The position numbers and the translations under genes were made by a program. Below are positions 8,381 to 17,146 of a stretch of 64,000 nucleotides of DNA, piece after piece (within the stretch, counting starts at the first letter, position 1; each line of letters opens with the position of its first letter). The notes beneath the pieces were generated by a model. It was given only the letters and a program-made list of their open reading frames with translations, was not told the DNA's origin and made no database searches. This stretch comes from an uncultured Collinsella sp. (GTDB lineage Bacteria; Actinomycetota; Coriobacteriia; Coriobacteriales; Coriobacteriaceae), in contig CAJJTG010000003.1 of the NCBI GenBank assembly GCA_905194675.1, positions 24,672-88,671 of the forward strand. Reading direction: 5' to 3'.

Positions 8381-9113
8381 GACCGTCATTATGGGAACGG
8401 GCCGCATGGGCTCGCTCATCCGCTCTACCGCCGAAGGCATTGTCGACGCCGCCGGACAACCTGTTTTTGATATCGTCGCCCAAATCGGTTTTGACCTGTC
8501 CGAGCTCGCGAGCGCCCCGGCAGCCGACGTCATCATCGACTTCTCGAACGTCGTGACCTTCGATGCCGTCGTCGCCTATGTCGAGCGTACAGGCGCGGCG
8601 TTGGTCTCGGGCACTACAGGCTACACCCCCGAGCAGATGGATCGCCTGCGCGAGCTGGGTCAGAACGCACGCGTCATGCACTCTGGCAATTACTCCATCG
8701 GTATCGCAGCCCTGCGTCATCTGGTAGCACAGGCCACACGCGAGCTGCCCGGCTTTGACTGCGAAATCGTCGAGACGCACCATAACCAAAAGGTCGACGC
8801 CCCCAGCGGCACTGCCAAGTTGCTGCTCGATGCCGTCGTCGAAACCGAGCCCGAGGCAGGCTACCACCCCGTCTACGGACGCGAGGGCATGTGCGGCGCG
8901 CGCGACCCCAAGGAAATCGGTATGCACTCGCTGCGCGGCGGCACCGTCGCCGGCGTGCACGAGGTGAGCTTCTTTGGCCAGGACGAGGAGGTCACGCTCA
9001 CGCATCGCGCCACGAGCCGTCAGATCTTCGTCAACGGCGCCCTGGCAGCCGCGCAGAAGCTCGTCACCCGCGAGCACGGCTTCTATACGTTCGACCAGGT
9101 CATGTTTGCCTAA
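8373..9113 (+). CDS. dapB: 4-hydroxy-tetrahydrodipicolinate reductase
   Basis: 246 residues from TTG 8373, overlapping the DapA stop by 8 bp and preceded by GAAGGGAG. The NAD(P)H-binding motif is near the N-terminus (IMGTGRMGS), followed by IDFSNVVTF and the signature VETHHNQKVDAPSGTAKLLLD, with the catalytic His pair and DAPSGTA substrate loop. It reduces the DapA product to tetrahydrodipicolinate in the cytoplasm. Length is in the family range. The overlap makes translational coupling to DapA very likely. Confidence 0.95.
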   Translation: MIKTVIMGTGRMGSLIRSTAEGIVDAAGQPVFDIVAQIGFDLSELASAPAADVIIDFSNVVTFDAVVAYVERTGAALVSGTTGYTPEQMDRLRELGQNARVMHSGNYSIGIAALRHLVAQATRELPGFDCEIVETHHNQKVDAPSGTAKLLLDAVVETEPEAGYHPVYGREGMCGARDPKEIGMHSLRGGTVAGVHEVSFFGQDEEVTLTHRATSRQIFVNGALAAAQKLVTREHGFYTFDQVMFA

Positions 9114-9152
9114 CCAGGTATCTACCGTACCCACGCAAAGGAGAAACAGCAT

Positions 9153-9872
9153 ATGAGTAACGCAGCCGAGATGGATGCCCAGGAGATTATCAATTACATC
9201 GCTACCGCGCCCAAGAAAACGCCCGTCAAACTGTACGTGCGCGAAAGGCCGGGCATGAAAGTCCAGTGGGGCAATGCACACGTCTACGGCGGTCGTCGTG
9301 GCAAGACCGTCTTTGGTGACTGGGATGAGCTCAAGGCGATCCTCGACGCCAACGCCGGCTCCATCGACTACTACGACGTAGAGAACGACTGCCGCAACTC
9401 CGCCGTGCCCATGCTCGACCTCAAGGGCATCAACGCCCGCATCGAGCCGGGCGCGATCATCCGCGACCGCGTCGAGATCGGCGACCGTGCCGTCATCATG
9501 ATGGGTGCCATCATCAATATCGGCTCCGTCATCGGTGAGGGCTCCATGATCGACATGGGCGCCGTGCTGGGCGGCCGCGCCACCGTGGGTAAGAACTGCC
9601 ACATCGGCGCCGGCACCGTGCTGGCAGGCGTCGTGGAGCCTGCCAGCGCCACGCCCGTCATCATCGAAGACGACGTTATGATCGGCGCCAACGCCGTGGT
9701 CCTGGAGGGCGTACACGTAGGCAAGGGCGCCGTCGTTGCCGCCGGCGCCGTGTGCGTCGAGGACGTCCCTGCCGGTGCCGTCGTGGCCGGTGTCCCCGCT
9801 CGTGTCATCAAGATGCGCGACGAGAAGACCGACAGCAAGACCGGTCTCGAGGAAGGCCTGCGCCAGCTGTAG
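9153..9872 (+). CDS. dapH: Tetrahydrodipicolinate N-acetyltransferase
   Basis: 239 residues, ATG 9153 after AAAGGAG. A short N-terminal domain (about 1-85) precedes a left-handed beta-helix of hexapeptide repeats (about 90-220), with INARIEPGAIIRDRVEIGD, GAIINIGSVIGEGSMID and DVMIGANAVVLEGVHVGKGA. This is the DapD/DapH architecture. The size and the N-terminal KTPVKLYVRE segment match the acetyl-CoA-dependent DapH group found in Firmicutes and some Actinobacteria. It commits the pathway to the acetylase branch, which then needs an aminotransferase and a deacetylase; candidates lie at 13.7 and 4.5 kb. It is the last gene of the operon and is followed by a 28-bp palindrome. Confidence 0.9.
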   Translation: MSNAAEMDAQEIINYIATAPKKTPVKLYVRERPGMKVQWGNAHVYGGRRGKTVFGDWDELKAILDANAGSIDYYDVENDCRNSAVPMLDLKGINARIEPGAIIRDRVEIGDRAVIMMGAIINIGSVIGEGSMIDMGAVLGGRATVGKNCHIGAGTVLAGVVEPASATPVIIEDDVMIGANAVVLEGVHVGKGAVVAAGAVCVEDVPAGAVVAGVPARVIKMRDEKTDSKTGLEEGLRQL

Positions 9873-9873
9873 G

Positions 9874-9901
9874 GTTACGCGGTTTTACCAAACCGCGTAA
9901 C
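9874..9901 (+). repeat. 28-bp palindrome, copy 1 (gene-end element)
   Basis: GTTACGCGGTTT (9874-9885) and AAACCGCGTAAC (9890-9901) with loop TACC, starting two bases after the dapH stop. No U-tract follows. An identical element in reverse complement follows ettA at 25762-25789, so both copies have the same orientation relative to the gene they follow. Confidence 0.85.
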
Positions 9902-10058
9902 CAGCCGACGCTGCAAACGCCCCTAAGCGGCAATCTGACGTTCAATCGTCGGGCATGACCAAAAGGTCAATGCCCTCCTCTTTCACGTCACCTTGCTCGC
10001 TCTGGGGCGTTTTCGCTGACGTATGCTCAACCTGTGGGGCAATTCAGCCCTAAACAAG

Positions 10059-10096
10059 AAGGCCGAGGCCCCAAGGAGCTTCGGCCTTTGTTTTTC
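10059..10096. terminator. Bidirectional terminator hairpin
   Basis: AAGGCCGA (10059-10066) and TCGGCCTT (10081-10088) followed by TGTTTTTC on the plus strand, with TTCTTGTTT on the minus strand. It separates dapH from the convergent nucleoid-associated protein gene. Confidence 0.75.
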
Positions 10097-10115
10097 TGCA
10101 GCGTCCAAGCGCAGT

Positions 10116-11129
10116 TTATCTATTCTCGATGCTGCCGATGTTTTTGAGCTCGATGGAGATGAGGCCGTTGGGTTCGTTGACGAACTCGATGTATTCGGAG
10201 TTCGAGCCCATCTCGGCCGGAAAGCTGATCTCGATGCCCGTATCGGTACGAATCTTGTGGTTGCGCACGGCCGCACGCTCGACCTGCTTGCGCTCCACGG
10301 GCACACGCTCGGGCACCTTCTCTTCGGTCAGCGCCGCACGTACACTCTCCTTGATGACCGGCTCATCCTCAAAGACCTCATCGACGATATCCCAGGGCGG
10401 CAGCTCCTCATCGTCCTCAACCTTCTCGGCAACGGCAGCCTTAACCTTAGCGAGCGCTACGGCTGTATTGGCACCGTGCTCCTCGGCGACCTCCTCGACC
10501 ACGCGCGTCACGGTGTCGATGACCTCCTTGCCCGACACGCCCGTATCGCACTGCAGCAGACCGTCGGGAATGAGCATACGGTCTTCGCCGGCAATCTTGC
10601 GCTTCTTGTCCACATAGCCGATCTCCATGGTGCTCGCGCGCACGATGGCATAGCTTGGCACCTTTTGGGAAGGATTCGGCAGGATAGCATAGTGGCGCGC
10701 GATGTCGTTGCGTACCTCGCCCTCCTCGCGGCCCACCTCGTGCATAAAGGCCTGTTTGGAGCCCAGCAGCATCACGGCAAACCAGCGGGCATCCTCGTCG
10801 TCGTCAAAGTCGGCCACGAGCACATCGGTGGACTCGGCTTTTTCGGCCTTGGTAAGCTCGGAGGAAATGAACTCCGCAATCTGCTGCGACAGGTCTACGA
10901 ACTCGCGCTCGCCAAAGAAATAGCCCTTGAGCTCGCCGCCAAACGCAGAGTTCTCGGCAAACGTGGCGCGCTTATTGTCGGCCGAGGTTCGTGCGCGGCG
11001 CAGATGCGTGGTCACAAAGTTGCGCACGGTACGGCTCTCGATATCGAGCTCGCGCTGGCTCATGACGTTGACGGCAGAGTCAAAGTCCAGGATATGCAGA
11101 ATCGCGTGATTGATTTTCATATACGGCAT
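10116..11129 (-). CDS. Nucleoid-associated protein, NdpA/YejK-like
   Basis: 337 residues from ATG 11129; ATG 11120 is an alternative. The N-terminal HAILHILDFDSAVNVMSQRELD and the middle VLVADFDDDEDARWFAVMLLG match the 37-kDa nucleoid-associated protein family (PF04245), whose E. coli member binds DNA and co-purifies with the nucleoid. The final third has an acidic linker (KVEDDEELPPWD) and a beta-rich C-terminus with FVNEPNGLISIELKN. It is monocistronic and convergent with the lysine operon. The biochemical role in this phylum is not established. Confidence 0.75.
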   Translation of the reverse strand: MPYMKINHAILHILDFDSAVNVMSQRELDIESRTVRNFVTTHLRRARTSADNKRATFAENSAFGGELKGYFFGEREFVDLSQQIAEFISSELTKAEKAESTDVLVADFDDDEDARWFAVMLLGSKQAFMHEVGREEGEVRNDIARHYAILPNPSQKVPSYAIVRASTMEIGYVDKKRKIAGEDRMLIPDGLLQCDTGVSGKEVIDTVTRVVEEVAEEHGANTAVALAKVKAAVAEKVEDDEELPPWDIVDEVFEDEPVIKESVRAALTEEKVPERVPVERKQVERAAVRNHKIRTDTGIEISFPAEMGSNSEYIEFVNEPNGLISIELKNIGSIENR

Positions 11130-11195
11130 TCCGTTCTAGATCGATTTCGGCACGAACCAGTATAGCGGTCGAGCCCGCCCCAGGCGCATCGAAGC

Positions 11196-11228
11196 TTGGT
11201 GCATCGGGGACAGGTTGCTTTGCACCAA
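11196..11228. repeat. GGGACAGGTT-type hairpin element, copy A
   Basis: Ends TTGGTGCA (11196-11203) and TGCACCAA (11221-11228) are inverted; the core is GGGGACAGGTTGCTT. It is nearly identical to copy B at 12410-12440 in the same orientation; together they flank the Mbeg1-like gene. Confidence 0.7.
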
Positions 11229-11231
11229 TGG

Positions 11232-12392
11232 TTAGCGCAGGAGCTCGGACTGCCAAGCCTCGAGCTGTTCTGCCAAACTCTTGCCGGCAGTGGGCATGTC
11301 GATCTGGGGTCGTTTGGGCAGCAGTGCGCATTTAAGGATTGCCACGATGGTCTGCGAGACAAAGCGTCGCGTATCCTCGTCAAAGCCTTGCGCAGCCTGG
11401 AGCATCACGGGCAGGCTCTCGCGCAGATTCCCGGCGATATCCGCAAACCGCTCAGCACCCGTAGCCTCAAACACGGAGAACAACGCATCTACAAAACGCT
11501 CGCGCTCGCTAGGTGACACTGCAAGCAGCATCTCGCGAATGGAGCCATCAACGTATCGAGCACCGGCGGACAGGCGCTCACAGTACACGAAGTCGCGATC
11601 ATCAACCACCCAGCTAAAGGGATTATGCTGCAGCAGGCTGAACTCGGTGCTCTCAACGATGGCATAGTCCTCCTGTGCCTCGAACATCATGCCAAAGATT
11701 GACGACCGAGGTAGCGTCTTGTCGATTCGACCGGATAGGTCGGCGAAGGCGTTGCCGCTCAGAAACTCCTCGACGAAGCCCGGACCATCATGGGAATACG
11801 CCCGTTCGATTCGCTCACGGGCGACATCGGAGCACATCGCCGCACCGTACACCGCAAGGTTTCCACCCTTGGAATGACCTCCGCACAAAAGCGGCCCGTC
11901 AATCGCGTCCGCCGCCTCGTCTACATAACGCGCCGCGGATTCCTGGGCCGGCACAGGACACCGGAACGCCATGTTAAAGTCCTCTTTCCAGCCCACAATC
12001 GTACTGTCGGTCCCCCGGAAGGAAAGATAGCTAAACCCCGCCGGAAACCGGAACGCCATGGCTGCAAACTGCTCTGTCGCTACCACATCGCTCACGGCAC
12101 GATAACCGCAAACGTGCACGCCACGGTAGCGAGGGCTTGCTGCCACGGCCTCCAACAAGGCCCTGCTCCCCTCCGGATCCCACAGGTCGCCAATCATGTC
12201 CCGGTAGCACTCGGCACGCAGCAGCTCGCGTACGTCTAGGCCCTGCCAGTTCGTCAGCTCCGCCATATCACCCGGCAAACGCAAATAGGACAGCCACGCA
12301 AAGACCAGGCTATCCACCGCACAGAACGGCTGCTCCTCAAACGAATCAAACGTCGTCTGGGCATAGGTCAAAAAATTAGAGGAATCCGACAT
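11232..12392 (-). CDS. Mbeg1-like (DUF2974) alpha/beta-hydrolase-fold protein
   Basis: 386 residues, ATG 12392 with GGGAGGG just upstream. The N-terminal region (FCAVDSLVFAWLSYL) and SFRGTDSTIVGWKEDFNMAF are typical of the Mbeg1-like/DUF2974 family. The nucleophile elbow of a lipase-like serine hydrolase appears as GGHSKGGNLAVY with the putative Ser nucleophile, followed by an Asp-containing SHDGPGF. No signal peptide is seen, so a cytoplasmic location is likely. The reaction is unknown; lipase or esterase activity is an inference from the fold. Flanking copies of a small repeat (11196 and 12410) are notable. Confidence 0.75.
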   Translation of the reverse strand: MSDSSNFLTYAQTTFDSFEEQPFCAVDSLVFAWLSYLRLPGDMAELTNWQGLDVRELLRAECYRDMIGDLWDPEGSRALLEAVAASPRYRGVHVCGYRAVSDVVATEQFAAMAFRFPAGFSYLSFRGTDSTIVGWKEDFNMAFRCPVPAQESAARYVDEAADAIDGPLLCGGHSKGGNLAVYGAAMCSDVARERIERAYSHDGPGFVEEFLSGNAFADLSGRIDKTLPRSSIFGMMFEAQEDYAIVESTEFSLLQHNPFSWVVDDRDFVYCERLSAGARYVDGSIREMLLAVSPSERERFVDALFSVFEATGAERFADIAGNLRESLPVMLQAAQGFDEDTRRFVSQTIVAILKCALLPKRPQIDMPTAGKSLAEQLEAWQSELLR

Positions 12393-12409
12393 GGCCCTCC
12401 CATCAACTA

Positions 12410-12440
12410 TGGTGCATTGGGGTCAGGTTACTTTGCATCA
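12410..12440. repeat. GGGACAGGTT-type hairpin element, copy B
   Basis: TGGTGCA (12410-12416) and TGCATCA (12434-12440) frame GGGGTCAGGTTACTT. It matches copy A at most positions and lies just upstream of the Mbeg1-like start. Confidence 0.65.
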
Positions 12441-12473
12441 AAAAGGCGCCCGGGCCGCGTGGACCCGGACGCC
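12440..12473 (-). terminator. Terminator of the L-lactate dehydrogenase gene
   Basis: On the minus strand, GGCGTCCGGGTCC and GGCCCGGGCGCC form a GC-rich stem (12445-12473) followed by TTTTT. It lies about 50 bp after the ldh stop. Confidence 0.85.
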
Positions 12474-12503
12474 TTCATTGTAGCTTTTCGCTCTAGCGAG
12501 CTT

Positions 12504-12539
12504 GATTTAGCAGGAGAAGTCGATTTAGCAGGAGAAGTC
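12504..12539. repeat. 18-bp tandem duplication across the ldh stop codon
   Basis: GATTTAGCAGGAGAAGTC occurs twice head to tail (12504-12521 and 12522-12539). Read on the minus strand it duplicates the codons for DFSC plus the TAA, so the protein end is unchanged and a decoy copy follows the real stop. Confidence 0.9.
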
Positions 12540-13475
12540 GACGCTGTCGATGATGTCCTTGAGGGCCTTTGCAGAGGCGGTGAGCTCATGCTGCTCGTCA
12601 TCGTTCAGCGGCACGGGGACGCGGCAGACAACGCCGTCGCGGCCAACGACGGTCGGCATGGAGATGGCAAGATCGGACAGGCCATACTCGCCCACCATGA
12701 GCGAGGAGACGGGCAGAACGGTCTGCTCGTCACGCATGACGGCGGTGCAGATGCGCTTGACGGCCATGGCGACGCCATAGTAGGTGGCGTGCTTCTTCTC
12801 GATGATGGTGTAGGCGGAGTTCTTGACGTCCTCGGCGATGCGCTTCTCGGCAGCCTCATGCTCCAGATGACCGTGAAGCTCGCAGAAGGTGTTCAGCGGA
12901 ACGCCGGCAACCTGGGCGCTGGACCAAGCAACGAACTCGGAGTCGCCGTGCTCACCCATGACATAGGCCTGGACATCGCGCGGGTCGACCTCAACGTGGG
13001 CACCAAGCATCTGCTGCAGACGACCGGTGTCGAGCACGGTACCGGAGCCGATGACATGGCCCTCGGGCAGGCCGGACATCTTGATGGCGGCATAGGTCAG
13101 AACATCGACCGGGTTGGAGACGATGAGCAGAATGCCGTCGAAGCCGGACTTCTTAATCTCGGGGATAATGGACTTAAAGATGTTGACGTTCTTGTTGACC
13201 AGGTCCAAGCGGGTCTCACCGGGCTTCTGGGCAGCGCCAGCGGTGACGACGATCATGGCGGCGTCGGCGACATCGGAATAATCGCCGGCGTAGATCTTCA
13301 TCGGCTCGGCAAACGTCATGCCGTGCGCGATATCCAGAGCCTCACCCTCGGCGCGGTTCTTGTCCACGTCGATGAGGACCATCTCGGAGAACAGACCGCT
13401 CTGCATCAGCGCGAACGCCGAAGACGAACCGACGAAACCGCAGCCGACAATAGCGACCTTCTTCTCGTTAACCAT
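12525..13475 (-). CDS. ldh: L-lactate dehydrogenase
   Basis: 316 residues from ATG 13475, which has GGGAG seven bases upstream; the frame is open further but without a ribosome site. It has the Rossmann motif VAIVGCGFVGSSSAFAL (1-20), the substrate loop GETRLDLVNKN with the conserved Arg, a DTGRLQQML segment, and the active-site His in VMGEHGDSEF. These residues identify the L-specific NAD-dependent lactate/malate dehydrogenase family, and the absence of malate-type substitutions favours lactate. It regenerates NAD+ from pyruvate during fermentation. A long leader contains a stable hairpin 25 bp before the start. Monocistronic, with its own terminator. Confidence 0.93.
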   Translation of the reverse strand: MVNEKKVAIVGCGFVGSSSAFALMQSGLFSEMVLIDVDKNRAEGEALDIAHGMTFAEPMKIYAGDYSDVADAAMIVVTAGAAQKPGETRLDLVNKNVNIFKSIIPEIKKSGFDGILLIVSNPVDVLTYAAIKMSGLPEGHVIGSGTVLDTGRLQQMLGAHVEVDPRDVQAYVMGEHGDSEFVAWSSAQVAGVPLNTFCELHGHLEHEAAEKRIAEDVKNSAYTIIEKKHATYYGVAMAVKRICTAVMRDEQTVLPVSSLMVGEYGLSDLAISMPTVVGRDGVVCRVPVPLNDDEQHELTASAKALKDIIDSVDFSC

Positions 13476-13500
13476 TAGAAACTCCCATCTCTCTCCACAA

Positions 13501-13533
13501 GCAAGCCGCCCGGGAACGACCCGAGCGGCTTGC
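13501..13533 (-). promoter_or_regulatory. Stable hairpin in the ldh leader
   Basis: GCAAGCCGCCCGGG (13501-13514) pairs with CCCGAGCGGCTTGC (13520-13533). There is no U-tract on the ldh strand, so it is not a standard terminator. It may protect the mRNA 5' end or modulate access to the ribosome site 18 bases downstream. Confidence 0.5.
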
Positions 13534-13676
13534 CGTAATCCCAATACATCCAATCGGGACTTTGATTATGCTCCTATTCGCAGCCAAAAATCGACCGTTT
13601 ACCGAAATTGTTTGCAGGATTCGTAAAATAACTGCACGAAATCGGTTTCGAGCTATTGACGAGGCGAAATAGCTTT

Positions 13677-14840
13677 CTAATACAGGCCCGCCTCGCGAAT
13701 GGCCTCGACAGCCAAAGCAATCTGATCGGGCGGCAGGACCAGCGCCATGCGCACGTGTCCCTCGCCCGAAGGACCAAAGCTCGCGCCCGGCGTCACCACA
13801 ACGCCGGCCTTCTCCATAAGCTCCTCGCAAAACGCCATGGAATCGGTGCGACCACCGGGAAGCTTGGCCCACACAAACATAGAGCCATGCGCGTTGGGAC
13901 GCTCCCAGCCCAAGTTCTCAAGACCGTCGCACAGGGCATCACGGCGCTCCTGGTACTTCAGACGCTGCGCCTCGACCTCATCGCGCGGACCGCTCAAGCA
14001 GGCGATAGCAGCCTTCTGGATCGGGAAGAACATACCAAAGTCGATCTGGCCGCGCAGCTTGGCAAAGGCAGAGACCACGTCCTCGCGGCCGACCAAAAAG
14101 CCGATACGCGCACCGGTAACGTTAAACGACTTGGAAAGCGAGAAGAACTCCACGCCCACCTCAAGCGCACCAGGATACTGCAAGAAGCTTCCGCCCGGCT
14201 CGCCGTCGAACACGATGTCGGAGTACGCGTTGTCATGGACGATGAGCAGGTCGTGCTCGCGGGCGAAAGCGATGATCTCCTCGTAGACCTCGGGCGTGCC
14301 CACCGAGCCAACCGGGTTCGCGGGCAACGACACGATCATATACTTGGCACGATCGGCCACCTCGGGATCGATGCCCGCCACATAGGGCAGGTAATTATGC
14401 TCGGCGACCAACGGATAGTACTCGAGCTTGGCATCGGCAATCTTGGCGCCCGCCTCAAAGACCGGGTAGCACGGATCGGGAACCAAAATGGTGTCACCCG
14501 GATCGAGCAGGGCCAGGCCCAAATGGCCCACGCCCTCCTGCGTGCCGTTGCACGACTGCACCATAGACGGCGTAATGCCCGAAACGCCAAAGCGGCGCTC
14601 ATAGTAATCGCACACGGCTTGCTTGAGTTCGGGCAGGTCGCGCAGGGCATACTTCCACATCTCGGGGTCCTGGGCCGCTTGCGTGAGCGCCTCGACCACG
14701 TGGTCGTACGGCTTAAAGTCGGGCGTGCCCACGCTCATGTTGTAAATGGTCTTGCCCTGAGCCTTCAGCGCAAGCAGTTTGTTGTTGAGCGAGGCGAAGA
14801 CCTCCGCGCCAAAGCGGTCGAGACGCTGCGATGCCTGCAT
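13677..14840 (-). CDS. Class I/II PLP-dependent aminotransferase, candidate for the DAP pathway
   Basis: 387 residues from ATG 14840 with AAGGTGG upstream. Fold-type I hallmarks are present: the substrate/cofactor Tyr region IYNMSVGTPDFKPYD, NGTQEGVGHL, PANPVGSVGTP, VHDNAYSDIVFDG and the PLP lysine in SLSKSFNVTGARIGF, with a C-terminal Arg in GHVRMAL. The SLSKSFNVTGARIGF block resembles LL-DAP aminotransferase (DapL-like) and alanine/aspartate transaminases. The acetylase branch needs an N-acetyl-2-amino-6-ketopimelate aminotransferase, and this gene 4 kb from the dap operon is a candidate. Aspartate or aromatic substrates remain possible. The neighbours (ldh, nadE) do not settle the role. 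Confidence 0.75.
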   Translation of the reverse strand: MQASQRLDRFGAEVFASLNNKLLALKAQGKTIYNMSVGTPDFKPYDHVVEALTQAAQDPEMWKYALRDLPELKQAVCDYYERRFGVSGITPSMVQSCNGTQEGVGHLGLALLDPGDTILVPDPCYPVFEAGAKIADAKLEYYPLVAEHNYLPYVAGIDPEVADRAKYMIVSLPANPVGSVGTPEVYEEIIAFAREHDLLIVHDNAYSDIVFDGEPGGSFLQYPGALEVGVEFFSLSKSFNVTGARIGFLVGREDVVSAFAKLRGQIDFGMFFPIQKAAIACLSGPRDEVEAQRLKYQERRDALCDGLENLGWERPNAHGSMFVWAKLPGGRTDSMAFCEELMEKAGVVVTPGASFGPSGEGHVRMALVLPPDQIALAVEAIREAGLY

Positions 14841-14856
14841 GGTGCCACCTTCCGAT

Positions 14857-14889
14857 ATAAAAAAGCGGCGCTCCGACAAGAGCGCCGCG
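14857..14889 (-). terminator. Terminator between nadE and the aminotransferase
   Basis: On the minus strand, GCGGCGCTC-TTGTCG-GAGCGCCGC is followed by TTTTTTAT. It lies after the nadE stop and just before the aminotransferase ribosome site, so it could end nadE transcripts or attenuate read-through. Confidence 0.85.
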
Positions 14890-14957
14890 CGATACGGGCC
14901 ATCAGATTGCAAAAGTGTAACGCTTGCAACCCCCGTATTGGTTCAATTTAGCCAACC

Positions 14958-16958
14958 TTAGTCAACTGGATTGAGCGCGTCGATCTGCGCAAGCCACAGA
15001 CGCGAGCTGGCGTCACTCGGCATACGCCAATCGCCGCGCGGGCTGAGCGTCACCGAACCCACCTTGGGGCCATCGGGCAGGCAGCTGCGCTTAAACTGCT
15101 GGGCAAAGAAGCGACGATAGAACGTACGCAGCCACGCGTGGACGGTCTTGGCGTCGTAGACACCCTCGAAACTCTTGAGCGCCATGCGGTAGATCTTGCC
15201 CGGCTCAAAGCCAAAACGCAGCAAGTAGTAGAGGAAGTAGTCGTGCAACTCGTACGGGCCCACCAAATCCTCAGTCTTCTGCGCAATCTCGCCGTCGCCC
15301 GTGGGCGGCAGAAGCTCGGGGGACACCGGCGTGTCGAGGATATCGAGCAAAACCTCGGCAATACGCCCGCCAAAGACATCAGCCGCATAACGCACCAAGT
15401 GACGCACGAGTGTCTTGGGCACGCTCGCGTTGACGGCGTACATGCTCATGTGGTCGCCGTTATAGGTAGCCCAGCCGAGTGCCAACTCCGACAGGTCACC
15501 CGTGCCGATGACAAAACCGCCAGCCTGGTTGGCCAGATCCATCAGAATCTGCGTACGCTCGCGGGCCTGGCTGTTCTCGTAGGTCACGTCCTGCACGGTC
15601 GGATCGTGCTCAATGTCCTTGAAGTGCTGCTCCACAGCCGCGTGGATCGAAACCTCGCGGAAGCTCACGCCCAGGTCGCGCGCGAGCGACTCGGCGTTGG
15701 ACTTAGTGCGATGCGTCGTGCCAAAGCCGGGCATGGACACGGCAGTGATGCCCGTGCGCGGCAGCCCCAGCGCATCGAAGGCACGCACGGTCACGAGTAG
15801 CGCCAGTGTGGAATCGAGGCCGCCGGAAAGGCCGATGACGGCAGCCTTGGTACCCGTATGGGCAAGGCGGGTCTTGAGGCCCGCAGTCTGCAGATTGAGA
15901 ATAGTCTCGCAACGCTCGGCCAGATCACCGTGGTCGGCCGGCACAAAAGGCGCGCGAGGGAAAACGCGGTCGATATCGCAGGCATCGCGCAGGACAGGCT
16001 CTTTGGCCAGCACGCCCTCAAAAGAAAACTCAACGGTCGTGGCCTCCGGCGCATCGTCCGCGCGCGCCCACGTCGTCGAGCGACGGCGCTCGGCAACCAG
16101 GCGGTCAAGATCGACATCGGCGATGGCCATATCGCAGGTAAGCAGTTTGGTCGCGGCGAGCTTGGAGCCGTTTTCGTAGACGAGGTTCTCGCCCGCAAAG
16201 ACCATATCGGTCGTGGACTCACCCTCGCTCGCGTCCGCGTAGGCATAGGCGCAGTACAGGCGTGCACTTTGGTTAGAGATAAGGCTGCGGCGGTAATCCG
16301 CTTTGCCGATGATCTCGTCCGAGGCCGACGGGTTGAGAATCACCGTCGCACCGGCAAGCGCCATCTCGGTCGAAGGAGGCGCCGGCACCCACAGGTCCTC
16401 GCAGACCTCAACGCCCAGCACCAGGTCCTCGGCGCCCTCATCACAGCAACGGTAGACAAGCCCCGAGCCCAACGGGACCGGACCCTGACCGGCAAATTCA
16501 AGCCAAACGGGATCGGTAGGTGCCGGAGCAAACCAACGGCGCTCATAGAACTCGCCATAGTTGGGCAAATACTTCTTGGCCGTGAGGCCCAAAAGCTCGC
16601 CCGCGCAGCACACAGCGACGCAGTTGTAGATATTCTCGGCAACCGCAACGGGAAGACCAATGGTAAAGACAATCGGCAGCTCACGAGTCTCGTCGAGGAT
16701 ATGCACCAGAGCAGCCTCGCAGGCATGCAGCAGTGTGCGGTTATGGAACAGATCGGCCGCGGTATAGCCGGTCAGGTTAAGCTCGGGCAGCACCAGCGCG
16801 CGAACGCCACGCTCGGCAGCCTCACGCACGGCAGCCAACGCCACCTCGGCATTGCCCTCGACATCGGCCACGCGAATCCGCGGCGACGCCGCCGCCACAC
16901 GCAAAAAGCCGTCGTTCTTATTAGCCGAAACGCAGCATTGCCTTGTTGATCTGGACAC
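14958..16958 (-). CDS. nadE: Glutamine-dependent NAD+ synthetase
   Basis: 666 residues from GTG 16958 with AAGGGG upstream. The N-terminal half (about 20-310) is a nitrilase-type glutaminase with the Glu in VLPELNLTGY, Lys in TAKKYLPNYGEF and nucleophilic Cys in GVEVCEDLWVP. The C-terminal half (about 350-650) is the ATP-dependent synthetase with the PP-loop GLSGGLDSTLAL and GTGDLSELALGW. It makes NAD+ from deamido-NAD+ using ammonia channelled from glutamine. The two-domain length matches the large actinobacterial type. The first 18 residues (with CC) are unusual for the family, so the true start could be slightly downstream. Confidence 0.95.
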   Translation of the reverse strand: MSRSTRQCCVSANKNDGFLRVAAASPRIRVADVEGNAEVALAAVREAAERGVRALVLPELNLTGYTAADLFHNRTLLHACEAALVHILDETRELPIVFTIGLPVAVAENIYNCVAVCCAGELLGLTAKKYLPNYGEFYERRWFAPAPTDPVWLEFAGQGPVPLGSGLVYRCCDEGAEDLVLGVEVCEDLWVPAPPSTEMALAGATVILNPSASDEIIGKADYRRSLISNQSARLYCAYAYADASEGESTTDMVFAGENLVYENGSKLAATKLLTCDMAIADVDLDRLVAERRRSTTWARADDAPEATTVEFSFEGVLAKEPVLRDACDIDRVFPRAPFVPADHGDLAERCETILNLQTAGLKTRLAHTGTKAAVIGLSGGLDSTLALLVTVRAFDALGLPRTGITAVSMPGFGTTHRTKSNAESLARDLGVSFREVSIHAAVEQHFKDIEHDPTVQDVTYENSQARERTQILMDLANQAGGFVIGTGDLSELALGWATYNGDHMSMYAVNASVPKTLVRHLVRYAADVFGGRIAEVLLDILDTPVSPELLPPTGDGEIAQKTEDLVGPYELHDYFLYYLLRFGFEPGKIYRMALKSFEGVYDAKTVHAWLRTFYRRFFAQQFKRSCLPDGPKVGSVTLSPRGDWRMPSDASSRLWLAQIDALNPVD

Positions 16959-17086
16959 TGGAGGCCCCTTCTACCCTGAGATTCAGTCTAACGGACGTTC
17001 ACATATCTCTAACTAGCCAAAGCAACCTCCCAGTTTACTGAGACGCCAACCTGTGCTAAGAGCATGTATTCCAAAAATATCTTTAA

Positions 17087-17122
17087 TTAAAAAAGGAGAA
17101 ATCGATAATCGACTTCTCCTTT
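17087..17122 (-). terminator. Terminator of the peptide cassette
   Basis: On the minus strand, AAAGGAGAA and TTCTCCTTT (17092-17100 with 17114-17122) form the stem followed by TTTTTTAATT, 25 bp after the stop of the small peptide. It marks the 3' end of the cassette that begins at 22.7 kb. Confidence 0.85.
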
Positions 17123-17146
17123 AAGCGAGGCAAGTAAATTCCGAAA

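Noticed and set aside
8343..9716. 457-codon minus-strand frame across dapB/dapH, rich in His/Asp/Gly
   Set aside because: It overlaps two certain genes in antisense and has the skewed composition of a GC-rich shadow frame.
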